Source: Novosphingobium cyanobacteriorum
GTDB lineage: Bacteria; Pseudomonadota; Alphaproteobacteria; Sphingomonadales; Sphingomonadaceae
Direction: 5' to 3'
Assembly (NCBI RefSeq): GCF_029436685.1
Contig: NZ_JAROCY010000003.1
Span: 62,001-126,000, forward strand
Length of the DNA stretch: 64,000 nucleotides
A program made the position numbers and the translations under genes. The notes under the pieces are model-generated. The model searched no databases. It saw only the letters and a program-made list of their open reading frames with translations, and was not told the DNA's origin. Positions within the stretch are counted from its first letter, which is position 1. Every line of letters begins with the position of its first letter. Positions 9,324 to 18,453 of this stretch are shown piece by piece.

Positions 9324-9773
9324 TCACGCTGCCTGATGCAGCCCCTTGCCCATTTCCCACCCTGTGCATGCCAGCAGGATCGCCTTGGGCACCTTCTTCT
9401 CGCCATTCGAATAGTAGGCGATCATGCGCCGGGAAAGCCCGAGTGCCTCCGCCGCCTTCGTCAACGACAGCCTGTTGCGCATGCGCCATTCCAGGAAGGC
9501 ACGGGTATCTCCCTGCCCCTTGGCGGAAAGCGTCTCGAGCCACAGCGCATCGGCTCCAAGTTCCACGTCCCCCGGCCAGACGATGCTGTGGCCCCAGTCA
9601 CCCAGTTCCGCCGCCCTGAACCGATCGACGTCTCGAAGCGAATGGAGCGCCGGATGGTCAAGCCAAGCAGAAAGGTCGACCTCGGCCTTGCTGCCATCCG
9701 ACCATGTCAGGGCCAGCGAGGCCGGGGCAATAGCTTGAACCGCGCTGATCACGCGCATCGTGTCGCCGCTCAT
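9324..9773 (-). CDS. DUF2442 protein with C-terminal helix-turn-helix
   Basis: 149 residues. The first 80 match DUF2442 (WSDGSKAEVDLSAWL, FRAAELGDWGHSIVWPG); the last 45 form an XRE-like helix-turn-helix (LSLTKAAEALGLSRRMIAYY). Such proteins usually sit directly behind a DUF4160 gene and behave as the antitoxin/repressor side of a small two-gene unit. Here the ATG at 9773 overlaps the stop of a broken DUF4160 frame by 4 bases (ATGA). It is likely a DNA-binding regulator, now without an intact partner. Confidence 0.8.
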   Translation of the reverse strand: MSGDTMRVISAVQAIAPASLALTWSDGSKAEVDLSAWLDHPALHSLRDVDRFRAAELGDWGHSIVWPGDVELGADALWLETLSAKGQGDTRAFLEWRMRNRLSLTKAAEALGLSRRMIAYYSNGEKKVPKAILLACTGWEMGKGLHQAA

Positions 9774-9985
9774 CCGTTCAACTCCTGCCAAGTTTCAACC
9801 AGCACCTGCTTGTTCGCAATGGCCCATTCAATTGCATCACGCAAAACGACCGGCGGCGCCTTGCCAACAATAACATCAAGGTCAGCTATGCTGATCGATC
9901 AACGAAAGTCCGGACCCTCTACATGAAAATGGGGTACGCCATGGTCCCGCGCATAAACGGCGATCTTCCAGCGTTGCGCGCGGAA
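9770..9985 (-). pseudogene. DUF4160 gene remnant with in-frame TGA
   Basis: Read on the minus strand, one frame gives GIVTLFRAQRWKIAVYARD, HGVPHFHVEGPDFR, then TGA (9899-9901), then SISIADLDVIVGKAPP and IEWAIANKQVLVETW, stopping at 9770. HFHVEG and the later VLRDAIEWA region are characteristic of DUF4160, a small protein encoded just before DUF2442. No ATG, GTG or TTG start is present in this frame upstream of the conserved part, and the TGA removes the second half. I read this as a decayed gene. The upstream boundary is approximate. Overlaps no other conserved coding sequence. Confidence 0.65.
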
Positions 9986-10008
9986 CAGGGTGACGATGCC
10001 GTAAACTA

Positions 10009-12831
10009 GTGCATTCGTTGCACCATTTCAAGGCAGACGCATCCCTTATCTCCGCCCCCTTGCCGCCCGTTCCGTTTTCGTTCACTGCTGCCCTGATGCC
10101 CGAAACTGGCGATTCCGCGCTGCTCCTGCCCGCTATCCATGCCAGCCATGGCGGGTGCTGGCTGCGCGAAGGGCGCGCGGGCGGCATGGTTACCCGTGCG
10201 ATCGGCAAGGGCGAGGCGATCATGGCCGCGGCCGATACGCCGCTGCTCATGCTCAATGCCCCGCTCGTGGCCAGCCGCCTTGGCTATCCCGATCTCTCGG
10301 GGCTTGACCTGCTTGAGCTTTACGCCTTCGTCCATCCCGCGCGCTTCGTGGTGCCCACGCCCAAGGGGCTGGCCCATGCGCTCGGCCTGCCCGAACCGGC
10401 GGGTGACGATGCCGTGGCATTGCTGCTGCAACAGGCGGCGGGCGCCTTGATGGAAACCTGCCGCAGCGAAGACTGGGCCGAACGCGAAGGCGCATGGACC
10501 GCGCTGCAATCGCTGGTTCGCCTCCGCTGGCCCTGGGCCAATGTCCTCACTGATTGCATCCGCCGGCCCGAACGGGCCGAAAAGTGGCTTTTTTCCAAGC
10601 TGCCGGAATGGGAGGAAGCGCGTGACCGGCCCCAGCCTGCGCAGGTTGCGCTCACCGATGCGGAAATCGTCGGCCGTCTCGGCGCGTTGACCGGCGAAGG
10701 GGCCGAGGAACGCCCGGCACAGCGCAGCTATGCCGCCGAAGCAGGCCACGCCTTCGCCCCCCGCACCACCGCGCGCCAGCCGCACGTGGTACTGGCCCAG
10801 GCCGGCACCGGCACCGGCAAGACGCTGGGTTACCTCGCACCCGCCTCGCTGTGGAGCGAACGCAGCGGCGGCACGGTCTGGGTCTCCACATATACCAAGG
10901 CCCTGCAACGCCAGCTGCGCCGTGAAAGCCGCCGCGCCTTTCCCGAATACCGTGATGGAAGACCGGCCGTCGTGGTCCGCAAAGGGCGCGAAAACTACCT
11001 CTGCCTGCTGAACCTCGAAGACGCGCTGCAGGGCGGGTTTCAGGGCCGCCCCGCCATCCTGGCGCAGCTCGTGGCGCGCTGGGCCGCCTATTCGCTGGAT
11101 GGTGACATGATCGGCGGGGACTTGCCCGGCTGGCTCGGCACGCTGTTCCGCAAGCGCGGCATCGCCGCCCTCACCGACCAGCGCGGCGAATGCGTCTATG
11201 CCGGCTGCCCGCATTACCGGAAGTGCTTCATCGAACGCGCCGCGCGCGCCAGTGCAGAGGCTGAACTCGTCATCGCCAACCATGCGCTGGTCATGGTCAA
11301 CGCCGCGCGGGGCCGCGATGTCGCACAGCGCCCCACCCGCATAGTCTTCGACGAAGGACACCACGTGTTCGAAGCGGCGGATTCAACCTTTGCCGCCGCA
11401 TTGACCGGCGCCGAAGCGATCGAGCTGCGCCGCTGGGTGATCGGCCCCGAAGGCAAGAGCAGGGGCCGCCGCCGCGGCCTTTCCGCCCGGCTGGCCGATG
11501 TCGCCAGTTATGATGAAGAAGGCGGCCTAGCCATCGAACGCGCGCGTGAGGCGGCCGAGGCCCTGCCCGGTGATGGCTGGCTGGCCCGGGTGGTTGAAGG
11601 CACCCCATCCGGCCCGCTGGAAGATCTCCTCGCCGCCACCCGCGCCCTTGTCCATGCGCGCGATGAAAGCGGTGGGCAGGAAGCGGGCTATGGGCTTGAA
11701 ACCGAAGTCGCCCAGCTCGATGGCGCCTTCATCGAAGTGGCCGGCCGCGCACAGGAAGCGCTGGAGGTGCTGCGCAAGCCGCTGGTGAAGCTGTCCGCAC
11801 GGCTGGAAGCCCTTGTCGAGGATGGTCCTGACTGGCTCGATGGCCCGGCCCGCGCCCGTATCGAAGGCGCGCGCGGGGCCATCCAGTGGCGGTGCGATCT
11901 GCTTTCGGGCTGGATCGGCCTGCTTGCGCGGCTCGGCGGGCCAGCCGATCCCGATTTTGTTGATTGGCTGGCGGTGGAGCGCAGCGAAGGGCGCGAATGG
12001 GATTTCGGACTGCACCGGCACTATCTCGATCCGATGAAGCCTTTTGCCGAAGTGGTGCTTGCCCCCGCCCACGGCGTGATGATGACCAGCGCCACCCTGA
12101 CCGACGGTGGCGACTGGGACAGCGCCGTGGTGCGCAGCGGCGTGCCACACCTCGACATCGCGCCGCGCATGTTCTCGGCGGAAAGCCCGTTCGATTATGC
12201 CAGCCAGGCCGAAGTGCTGATCGTCACCGACGTGCCCAAGGGCGATATTCCCGCGCTCGCCGGCGCCTATGGTCGGCTGATTGAGGCTTCGGGCGGTGGC
12301 GCGCTTGGCCTGTTCACCGCCATCCGCCGGTTGCGCGCGGTCTATGGCCGCATTGCCGATCGCCTCGCCCGCGCCGGATTGCCGCTCTATGCCCAGCATG
12401 TCGATCCGATCGACACCGGCACGCTGGTCGACATTTTCCGTGATGATCCGCGCGCCAGCCTGCTCGGCACCGATGCGCTGCGAGACGGGGTGGACGTTCC
12501 CGGGGATTCGCTGCGGCTGGTGATCATGGAGCAGGTGCCCTGGCCCAAGCCCTCGATCCTCCACCGCGCCCGCCGCCTTGCCGGTGGCGGGCAGGCGCAT
12601 GATGACCGCATCATCCGCGCCCGCCTGGCGCAGGCCTTTGGCCGGCTGATCCGCTCTGGCACCGATCGGGGCCACTTCGTCGTGCTCTCCGCCGCTTTTC
12701 CCTCGCGCCTGCTCTCCGCCTTCCCGCCGGGCACCCCGGTTCGTCGCGTCACGCTCGATGTCGCTTTACAAAGCGTGGGGACCGGTGTTTCAGTGGCCCC
12801 TGCACCGGCTGCGCCAGAGGGGACCGCTTGA
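10009..12831 (+). CDS. DinG/XPD-like ATP-dependent DNA helicase
   Basis: 940 residues. Walker A is AGTGTGKT (265-272), the Walker B box is FDEGHH (about 446-451), and four cysteines between them (one near 330, then CVYAGCPHYRKC near 394-405) match the Fe-S cluster of XPD/DinG helicases. The C-terminal helicase half contains LGTDALRDGVDVPG and a QAFGRLIRSG motif VI. It unwinds DNA 5'-3' using ATP in its family. The N-terminal 250 residues are an extension of unknown role. The start is GTG 10009; a later start near 10096 is possible. The stop overlaps the next gene start by 4 bases. Confidence 0.9.
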   Translation: MHSLHHFKADASLISAPLPPVPFSFTAALMPETGDSALLLPAIHASHGGCWLREGRAGGMVTRAIGKGEAIMAAADTPLLMLNAPLVASRLGYPDLSGLDLLELYAFVHPARFVVPTPKGLAHALGLPEPAGDDAVALLLQQAAGALMETCRSEDWAEREGAWTALQSLVRLRWPWANVLTDCIRRPERAEKWLFSKLPEWEEARDRPQPAQVALTDAEIVGRLGALTGEGAEERPAQRSYAAEAGHAFAPRTTARQPHVVLAQAGTGTGKTLGYLAPASLWSERSGGTVWVSTYTKALQRQLRRESRRAFPEYRDGRPAVVVRKGRENYLCLLNLEDALQGGFQGRPAILAQLVARWAAYSLDGDMIGGDLPGWLGTLFRKRGIAALTDQRGECVYAGCPHYRKCFIERAARASAEAELVIANHALVMVNAARGRDVAQRPTRIVFDEGHHVFEAADSTFAAALTGAEAIELRRWVIGPEGKSRGRRRGLSARLADVASYDEEGGLAIERAREAAEALPGDGWLARVVEGTPSGPLEDLLAATRALVHARDESGGQEAGYGLETEVAQLDGAFIEVAGRAQEALEVLRKPLVKLSARLEALVEDGPDWLDGPARARIEGARGAIQWRCDLLSGWIGLLARLGGPADPDFVDWLAVERSEGREWDFGLHRHYLDPMKPFAEVVLAPAHGVMMTSATLTDGGDWDSAVVRSGVPHLDIAPRMFSAESPFDYASQAEVLIVTDVPKGDIPALAGAYGRLIEASGGGALGLFTAIRRLRAVYGRIADRLARAGLPLYAQHVDPIDTGTLVDIFRDDPRASLLGTDALRDGVDVPGDSLRLVIMEQVPWPKPSILHRARRLAGGGQAHDDRIIRARLAQAFGRLIRSGTDRGHFVVLSAAFPSRLLSAFPPGTPVRRVTLDVALQSVGTGVSVAPAPAAPEGTA

Positions 12832-13373
12832 AAACGCTCGCGCTGTTTCGCCACGCCAAGAGCGACTGGACGGATGCGCGTGCGCGCGATTTCGACCGGC
12901 CGCTGAACGAGCGCGGTCAGCGCGGCGCACTGGCAATGGGCGGCTATATTCGTGACAGCGGCCATCGCTTTGACAGGATGATCGCCAGCCCTGCAGTGCG
13001 CGTTGCCGAAACCATCGAAACCGCCAGCAAGGCATGGGGCCGCACCTTTGCCGTGGAATGGGACCGCCGCATCTACCTCGCCAGTTCGGCCACGCTGATG
13101 GACCTGCTGCGCGATCTTGAGGGCGATCCCAAGGCGGTGCTGATGGTCGGTCACAACCCCGGCCTTGAAGACCTGATCTTCGATCTGGTGCCCGATGACG
13201 GGTCCAGCCCCCTGCGCGATGTGGTGGAACAGAAATTCCCGACCGCGACCTTTGCGGTGATGGAACTGGCGATCGATTCCTGGGCCGATATCGACGATCG
13301 CTGCGCAAGGCTGGTGGAATTGAAGCGCCCCCGCGATCTGGACCCGGCACTGGGCCCGGAACTGCCCGCCTGA
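12828..13373 (+). CDS. SixA-like histidine phosphatase
   Basis: 181 residues. The phosphatase signature is FRHAKSD near the N-terminus (RHG family nucleophile His), with LNERGQRGA and the second catalytic His in MVGHNPGLED. Members dephosphorylate phosphohistidine proteins or small phosphate esters in the cytoplasm. It starts with TTG 12828 overlapping the helicase stop (TTGA), behind an AGAGGGGA site, so the two are translationally coupled. Confidence 0.85.
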   Translation: MKTLALFRHAKSDWTDARARDFDRPLNERGQRGALAMGGYIRDSGHRFDRMIASPAVRVAETIETASKAWGRTFAVEWDRRIYLASSATLMDLLRDLEGDPKAVLMVGHNPGLEDLIFDLVPDDGSSPLRDVVEQKFPTATFAVMELAIDSWADIDDRCARLVELKRPRDLDPALGPELPA

Positions 13374-13379
13374 GTGCAT

Positions 13380-13454
13380 CTCAAGGCGGGCTCAACCCGT
13401 CTCAGTCGCGCTCAGTCGCTCTCAACCCCTTCTCAGTCGTTCTCAACTTACGTC
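13380..13454 (-). repeat. Helically phased YTGAG array, copy 1
   Basis: Seven units beginning CTCAA/CTCAG on the plus strand at 13380, 13391, 13401, 13411, 13421, 13432 and 13442, i.e. spacings 11, 10, 10, 10, 11, 10. On the minus strand the units read TTGAG or CTGAG. A near-identical array in the opposite orientation lies at 46457-46533. It fills the gap between the convergent genes sixA-like and merR. Confidence 0.9.
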
Positions 13455-13466
13455 TTTTTTGCCGTT

Positions 13467-13922
13467 TCAGGCCTGCGCCAGCGCTCCGCCCAGCCGGTCA
13501 CGGATCGCTTCCAGATGGCTGCGCAGGATCTTCAGCGCCTCCACGATCTGGTCCTCGGGCTCTTCGGATTCCAGCCGGACAGGCGCGGAAACGGCGGATT
13601 CCTGCGGTTCATGCGCCTGTTCGCGCGGTTCGACGGCAACCTGTCCCATACCCGGGCGCCAACCCTTCATGGCCTGCCTGGCACCGCGGATGGTATAGCC
13701 CTCGCGGTGCAGCAGCCGATCAATTTCCACCAGTAATTCAATGTCTTCCGCTCGGTAATAGCGGCGTCCGCCAGCGCGGGTAAGCGGCTTGAGCTGCGGA
13801 AACTGGTCCTCCCAATACCGCAGCACATGCGCCTTGATCCCCAGCGCGGCGACCACCTCACCGATGGTGCGCAGCGCCCCGGGCTCCTTCCCGTCGCCAA
13901 ACCCTTGGAAAGACGCAGACAT
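13467..13922 (-). CDS. MerR family transcriptional regulator
   Basis: 151 residues. The N-terminal winged helix (RTIGEVVAALGIKAHVLRYWE, then GGRRYYRAEDIELL) is that of MerR proteins. The C-terminal 50 residues are acidic and helical and lack cysteines, so metal sensing is unlikely. It follows ihfA by 5 bases and ends the rpmF-plsX-fabH-ihfA transcription unit, an arrangement well conserved in alphaproteobacteria. Confidence 0.9.
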   Translation of the reverse strand: MSASFQGFGDGKEPGALRTIGEVVAALGIKAHVLRYWEDQFPQLKPLTRAGGRRYYRAEDIELLVEIDRLLHREGYTIRGARQAMKGWRPGMGQVAVEPREQAHEPQESAVSAPVRLESEEPEDQIVEALKILRSHLEAIRDRLGGALAQA

Positions 13923-13927
13923 TCCGG

Positions 13928-14227
13928 TCAGTTACCGGCGCAGATGCGGTCCTTCAGCATCTGGCTGGCACGGAAGGTCAGGACCCGGCGCGGCGTGATC
14001 GGCACTTCCACCCCGGTCTTGGGATTGCGGCCCACACGCTCCGCCTTGTCGCGCAGCAGGAAGGTGCCGAAGCCTGAAATCTTTACGTTTTCACCCTCGC
14101 CCAGCGCTTCGCACATGTGGCCGAGAATGGCCTCGACCATCTCAAGCGATTCCGCGCGCGACAAGCCGACGCGACGATTGATGCTCTCGGCCAGATCGGC
14201 GCGAGTCAAAGTACCGACAGAACGCAT
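13928..14227 (-). CDS. ihfA: Integration host factor subunit alpha
   Basis: 99 residues from ATG 14227. The HU/IHF fold is clear: [17 protein letters not shown], then [24 protein letters not shown], where the RNPKTG arm with its proline intercalates in the DNA minor groove. With IhfB it bends DNA and assists transcription, replication and recombination. An upstream frame extension to 14308 is not conserved and was dropped. It lies between fabH and merR on the same strand. Confidence 0.93.
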   Translation of the reverse strand: MRSVGTLTRADLAESINRRVGLSRAESLEMVEAILGHMCEALGEGENVKISGFGTFLLRDKAERVGRNPKTGVEVPITPRRVLTFRASQMLKDRICAGN

Positions 14228-14361
14228 CCCCAAACATCCCCCCAGATATGACGGTCCGGGGATCGAACATAACGCGTTTTCGCGGCAGCGCAATGCAATG
14301 CCTTGCAAGGGAAGGATTATTACTGAAGCAAACCTGTCCGAACCAGAGACAGGGGGCCGGA

Positions 14362-15339
14362 TCAGAGGCGGGCGAGCGATGCGCCCCAGGTAAATCCGCC
14401 ACCCATCGCCTCGAACATCACCAGTTGCCCCGGCTTGATCCGCCCATCGCGTACCGCCGTGTCGAAGGCCAACGGCACCGAGGCGGCGCTGGTGTTGGCG
14501 TGGTGATCAACCGTGACGATGACCTTTTCCGCAGGCAGCGACAGCTTGCGCGCGGTGGCATCAAGAATGCGGTAATTGGCCTGATGCGGCACCACCCAAT
14601 CGATATCGGCGGCGGTTTTCCCCGCTTCTTCAAGCACTTCTTCCAGCACGGATGCGAGGTTGGTGACCGCGTGGCGGAACACTTCCTTGCCCTTCATGCG
14701 GATCTTGCCAACGGTGCCGGTGGTGGACGGACCGCCATCCACATAGAGCAGTTCGTTGTGCTTGCCATCGGCATGGAGCCGGCTGGAAATGATGCCCGGC
14801 GCCAACGGATCGGACGCATCGACATCGACCGCCTCAAGCGCCAGCGCACCCGCGCCATCGCCAAACAGCACGCAAGTGGTGCGGTCTTCCATGTCGAGAA
14901 TGCGGCTCATGGTTTCGGCGCCAATCACCAGCGCCCGCTTTGCCATCCCGGTCCGCAGCAGCGAATCCGCGGTGGCGAGTGCATAGAGGAAGCCCGAGCA
15001 CACTGCCGCGACATCGAAGGCAATGCCGCCGTTGCAGCCCAGGTTGTGCTGCACGATGGTCGCCGTGGCAGGAAAGGTCTGGTCCGGCGTGCAGGTGGCG
15101 AGCACGATCAGGTCAACGCTGTTCGCATCGAACCCGGCGGCTTCCATTGCGCGCCTTGCAGCGTCGGTGGCAAGGGTGGAGGTGCTTTCCCCTTCCCCCG
15201 CGAAATAGCGGGTACGGATGCCGCTGCGCTCGACGATCCATTCGTCGGAGGTATCCACCATCGTTGCCAGTTCGGCATTGGAGACGGCGCGGCGCGGCAG
15301 GGCTGATCCGCTGCCACGGATGACGGAACGCACCGTCAT
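14362..15339 (-). CDS. fabH: Beta-ketoacyl-ACP synthase III
   Basis: 325 residues. The catalytic triad is visible: Cys114 ([10 protein letters not shown]), His252 ([10 protein letters not shown]) and Asn282 (HHANTSAAS). It condenses acetyl-CoA with malonyl-ACP to start fatty acid elongation in the cytoplasm. The start ATG overlaps the plsX stop by 4 bases (ATGA), a coupling common to plsX-fabH operons. Confidence 0.96.
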   Translation of the reverse strand: MTVRSVIRGSGSALPRRAVSNAELATMVDTSDEWIVERSGIRTRYFAGEGESTSTLATDAARRAMEAAGFDANSVDLIVLATCTPDQTFPATATIVQHNLGCNGGIAFDVAAVCSGFLYALATADSLLRTGMAKRALVIGAETMSRILDMEDRTTCVLFGDGAGALALEAVDVDASDPLAPGIISSRLHADGKHNELLYVDGGPSTTGTVGKIRMKGKEVFRHAVTNLASVLEEVLEEAGKTAADIDWVVPHQANYRILDATARKLSLPAEKVIVTVDHHANTSAASVPLAFDTAVRDGRIKPGQLVMFEAMGGGFTWGASLARL

Positions 15340-16439
15340 GCCCGCTTCTCCGCCGCAGGCGCCACTTCCGGATTCACAGCAGCCTTGCCGTTGGTGCGGC
15401 CCGAGGTGCGGATGGCCTCCTCACCCACGCGGGCAAGGTCGGCGGCAATACGCTCGGTCAGGTTTTCCTCCAGCAGGCGGGCAGCGACCGCCACGGCATG
15501 CGCCACGCCCAGCGCCGATGCGCTGCCATGGCTTTTCACCACCACGCCATTGAGGCCAAGGAAGACCGCGCCGTTGTGATTGTTCGGATCAAGATGGTGC
15601 TTGAGCAGCTCCGTGGCCGGGCGCGAGATCAGGAAACCGAACTTCGAGCGCAGCGACGATGAGAAACTGCGGCGCAGCAGGTCCGCCACGAAGCGGGCCG
15701 CGCCCTCCATCGCCTTGAGCGCGATGTTGCCGGAAAAGCCATCGGTCACCACCACGTCGACATCGCCGCGCGAAAGCTTGTCCGCTTCGGTAAATCCATC
15801 GAAGGTGAAGGCGAGCTGGCCATCGGCCCGCTTGAGCAAGGCGGCGGCGTCCTGAAGATCGCCGGTACCCTTGGTCTCTTCCGTGCCGATGTTGAGCAGG
15901 CGGACGCGGGGCGATTCGAGCCCGTTGACGATCCGCGAATAGGCCGCGCCCATGATGGCGAACTGCACCAGGTTGCGGGCATCGCAATCGGTGTTGGCGC
16001 CCAAATCGAGCATGACGAGATCGTGTTCGCCCAGCGTGGGCAGCAGCGCGGCAAGCGCCGGCCGATCAATGCCGGGCATGGTGCGCAGCGCCAGCTTGGA
16101 CATGGCCATCAGCGCGCCGGTGTTGCCTGCACTGACCGCAGCGCCGGCAAGGCCCTGCTTCACCGCATCAACGGCAAGCCCCATCGAGGTCGTCTTCGAC
16201 CGGCGCAGCGCCTGCGTGGGCTTTTCATCACCGGAAACGACATCGGGGGCGTGAAGGATTTCCGACGCCGCCCGAAGATTCGGGTGGTTTTCCAGCGCCT
16301 GCCGGATGCGCGCTTCGTCCCCGACGAGCAGGAACTTGAACTGATCATGGCGGCGACGGGCAAGCGCCGCGCCTTCGACCATAACGCGCACGCCTTCATC
16401 GCCGCCCATCGCATCAACGGCGATACGCGGCAGGCTCAT
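15336..16439 (-). CDS. plsX: Phosphate acyltransferase PlsX
   Basis: 367 residues. It begins with the family signature [12 protein letters not shown] and contains [10 protein letters not shown] and [12 protein letters not shown]. PlsX converts acyl-ACP and phosphate to acyl-phosphate, the donor for PlsY in phospholipid synthesis, at the inner face of the membrane. It is flanked by rpmF upstream and fabH downstream, the classical order. The C-terminal 20 residues are Ala-rich and not conserved. Confidence 0.96.
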   Translation of the reverse strand: MSLPRIAVDAMGGDEGVRVMVEGAALARRRHDQFKFLLVGDEARIRQALENHPNLRAASEILHAPDVVSGDEKPTQALRRSKTTSMGLAVDAVKQGLAGAAVSAGNTGALMAMSKLALRTMPGIDRPALAALLPTLGEHDLVMLDLGANTDCDARNLVQFAIMGAAYSRIVNGLESPRVRLLNIGTEETKGTGDLQDAAALLKRADGQLAFTFDGFTEADKLSRGDVDVVVTDGFSGNIALKAMEGAARFVADLLRRSFSSSLRSKFGFLISRPATELLKHHLDPNNHNGAVFLGLNGVVVKSHGSASALGVAHAVAVAARLLEENLTERIAADLARVGEEAIRTSGRTNGKAAVNPEVAPAAEKRA

Positions 16440-16468
16440 GTTCCGGCAATCCCCCCGTTATCCGGCCT

Positions 16469-16648
16469 TCAGAGACCGACGGCGATGACTTCGCGACCGT
16501 TGTAGTGACCGCAAGCGGTGCACAGGTTGTGCGGGCGCTTCAGCTCACCGCAGTTCGAGCATTCGTGGAATGCTTCAACCTTCAGCGCATCGTGGCTGCG
16601 ACGCATGCCGCGACGCGACGGCGAGGTTTTACGCTTGGGGACGGCCAT
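16469..16648 (-). CDS. rpmF: 50S ribosomal protein L32
   Basis: 59 residues starting [20 protein letters not shown]. Four cysteines (CSNCG and CTACG) form the zinc-ribbon of L32. The start is ATG 16648; the open frame to 16717 adds unrelated residues. It is the first gene of the plsX-fabH-ihfA-merR unit, and the 217 bases upstream up to the divergent MAPEG gene should carry the promoter. Confidence 0.96.
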   Translation of the reverse strand: MAVPKRKTSPSRRGMRRSHDALKVEAFHECSNCGELKRPHNLCTACGHYNGREVIAVGL

Positions 16649-16865
16649 CTCGGCACCTATTCCTGATCTTGCAAACTGTCTGTCTTGGGCGCGATAGGGA
16701 AAAGCACCTTGCCGCACAACCCCCGTGCGAACGCAGCCGCAGAAGATGCTGGAATGGCCTTTCGCCCCATCGCAGGCGAAGGCGCGCCTATACGGATTTC
16801 TGGATGATTTGCAAGCTTTGGACCGCTAGAAGAATCCGACAAGACGGAGAGGGAAAAACAACCAC

Positions 16866-17255
16866 ATGATCCTGCCCATTACACTCGCTTCCGCAGCGGC
16901 GGCAGCCGTGCTGAACATCTGGCTGTCGATCCGCATCGGCATGATCCGCACCCAGAAGAAGATTTCCATCGGCGACGGCGGCGACGAAGGTCTGATCCGC
17001 CGGATGCGCGCACAGGCCAACTTCATCGAGAATACCCCGATCGTACTGGTCCTGATCGCCGCGGTGGAACTGGCGCGCGGGCCCAATCCGTGGCTGATGG
17101 GCGTGGCGGCCGCCTATACCCTGGGCCGCGTGGCGCATGGCGTGGGCATGGACGGTGGCGTGTTCGGCCCGGGCCGCAGCGTGGGCACGCTGACCACGAT
17201 GCTGAGCCAGCTGGGCCTGGCCGTGTGGGCGGTGACGATCGCGCTGGATATGTGA
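16866..17255 (+). CDS. MAPEG family membrane protein
   Basis: 129 residues with four predicted transmembrane helices. The RMRAQANFIENTPIVLVL segment is the MAPEG (membrane-associated eicosanoid/glutathione metabolism) signature with the conserved N-E-x-x-P. Bacterial members may have glutathione transferase or peroxidase activity; the substrate is unknown. Monocistronic, divergent from rpmF. Confidence 0.88.
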   Translation: MILPITLASAAAAAVLNIWLSIRIGMIRTQKKISIGDGGDEGLIRRMRAQANFIENTPIVLVLIAAVELARGPNPWLMGVAAAYTLGRVAHGVGMDGGVFGPGRSVGTLTTMLSQLGLAVWAVTIALDM

Positions 17256-17281
17256 GAATCCACGACGGCCATTTGGATTGA

Positions 17282-17430
17282 TTTGGTTCGCGCAAAGACG
17301 CGAAGACGCGAAGAGGAAGAGATTGGTTCGCGCAGAGGCGCAGAGGCACAGAGAGGAAAGGGATTGGGGTGGCTTCGCCGCTTTTGTCGTCTCTTTGCGG
17401 CCTCTGCGGGCTCTGCGCGAAACTGTTTGG
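17282..17430. repeat. TTCGCGCAGAG-type intergenic repeat (family b), copy 1
   Basis: Repeated GGTTCGCGCA(G/A)AG(G/A)CGC(A/G)GAG motifs on the left side face an inverted GGCCTCTGCGGGCTCTGCG block on the right, with GGCTTCGCCGC between. The whole can fold as a long imperfect hairpin. Copies at 18285-18452 and 59188-59346 share arms and central block. Confidence 0.8.
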
Positions 17431-17450
17431 GGCACGCGTTGTGCTGTGGT

Positions 17451-17527
17451 GGTTCGACAGGCTCACCACGAGCGGTTTGCGTTGATGTAACCGCTGAGTC
17501 CCGCCCATCCTGAGCTTGTCGAAGGAT
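17451..17527. repeat. TTCGACAGGCTCA-type inverted repeat (family c)
   Basis: The left arm GGTTCGACAGGCTCACCA (17451 onward) pairs imperfectly with the right arm CCATCCTGAGCTTGTCGAAGG. The same element occurs at 43430-43499. Located just behind the stop of the MBL hydrolase gene (minus strand). Confidence 0.8.
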
Positions 17528-17552
17528 GCTGGCGCAACCTTCGAGACATCGA

Positions 17553-18218
17553 TCAGCTCAATGCGTAGTCGCTGACATAGGCGTTGGTCTTGCGTTCCTG
17601 GCCAAAGGTGCTGACCGGGCCGTGGCCGGGGACGAAGGTGACATCATTGCCCAGCGGCCAAAGCTTCTGCGTGATCGAATCGATCAGATCCTGGTGGTTG
17701 CCCAGCGGGAAATCGGTGCGACCGATCGAGCCCTGGAACAGCACGTCACCCACAATGGCGAAGCGCGAAGGGGCGTGGAAGAACACCACATGGCCGGGCG
17801 TGTGGCCGGGACAATGAATGACATCCAGCTCCAGTTCGCCGACGATGACCTTGTCTCCATCATGCAGCCAGCGGGTGGGTTCGAACAGTTCACCTTCAAT
17901 GCCGTATTTCCGGCCATCTTCGCCCAGCTTGGCGATCCAGTAGCGGTCGGCCTCTTCCGGGCCTTCGATCGGCACGCCGAGTTCACGCGCGAAGATGCCG
18001 GTGCCGCCGCAGTGATCGATATGACCATGGGTGACGAGCAGCTTTTCAATGGTGACGCCGGTCTTTTCCACCGCCTGCTTCAGGCGCGGCAGGTCTCCGC
18101 CGGCATCGATGAAGGCGCCGCGCATGGTCTTGGTGCACCACACCAGCGTGCAGTTCTGCTGCAACGGCGTGACCGGAATGATCGCCACGCGCATCGGAGG
18201 TTCGGCTTGGTTGGTCAT
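17553..18218 (-). CDS. MBL-fold metallo-hydrolase (YcbL/glyoxalase II-like)
   Basis: 221 residues from ATG 18218 (MTNQAEPPM); ATG 18194 is an alternative. The metal-binding signature is THGHIDHCGGT (HxHxDH), followed by the later ligands HCPGHTPGH, VGDVLF and PGHGP. The compact size and absence of the glyoxalase II C-terminal domain match YcbL-type hydrolases that cleave thioesters such as S-lactoylglutathione. Cytoplasmic. Intergenic repeats lie on both sides, so it is probably transcribed alone. Confidence 0.88.
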   Translation of the reverse strand: MTNQAEPPMRVAIIPVTPLQQNCTLVWCTKTMRGAFIDAGGDLPRLKQAVEKTGVTIEKLLVTHGHIDHCGGTGIFARELGVPIEGPEEADRYWIAKLGEDGRKYGIEGELFEPTRWLHDGDKVIVGELELDVIHCPGHTPGHVVFFHAPSRFAIVGDVLFQGSIGRTDFPLGNHQDLIDSITQKLWPLGNDVTFVPGHGPVSTFGQERKTNAYVSDYALS

Positions 18219-18284
18219 GCGTGCGGAGATGGCGCGGGTTGCGCTGGATGGCAAGCTTTGCGCTGGCGGAGGGCGGAAAGAAGA

Positions 18285-18452
18285 TTGGTTCGCGCGAAGA
18301 CGCAGAGATGAAATGGGTTTCGCGCAGAGAGCACAGAGGACGCAGAGAAGACGAGATAGGGGCAGCTTCGCCGCTGATGCTTCTCCCAGCGAACTCTGCG
18401 AAATCTGCGCGAACCAGATCCCTTGCGTCCTCGCGTCTTTGCGCGGAACCTG
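18285..18452. repeat. TTCGCGCAGAG-type intergenic repeat (family b), copy 2
   Basis: GGTTCGCGCGAAGACGCAGAG and TTTCGCGCAGAGAGCACAGAG-like motifs on the left, CAGCTTCGCCGCTG in the middle, and the inverted CTGCGCGAACCAGATCCC and GTCTTTGCGCGGAA motifs on the right. It fills the gap between the MBL hydrolase and the S24 regulator. Confidence 0.8.
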
Positions 18453-18453
18453 A

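Noticed and set aside
9899..9901. TGA in the DUF4160 frame as a selenocysteine codon
   Set aside because: No SECIS-like hairpin seen directly behind it, no start codon for the frame, and no sign of selenoprotein genes here; a nonsense change is simpler.
13380..13454. Phased YTGAG units as a CRISPR array
   Set aside because: The units are 10-11 bases with no separate spacer and repeat lengths, and no cas gene is near.
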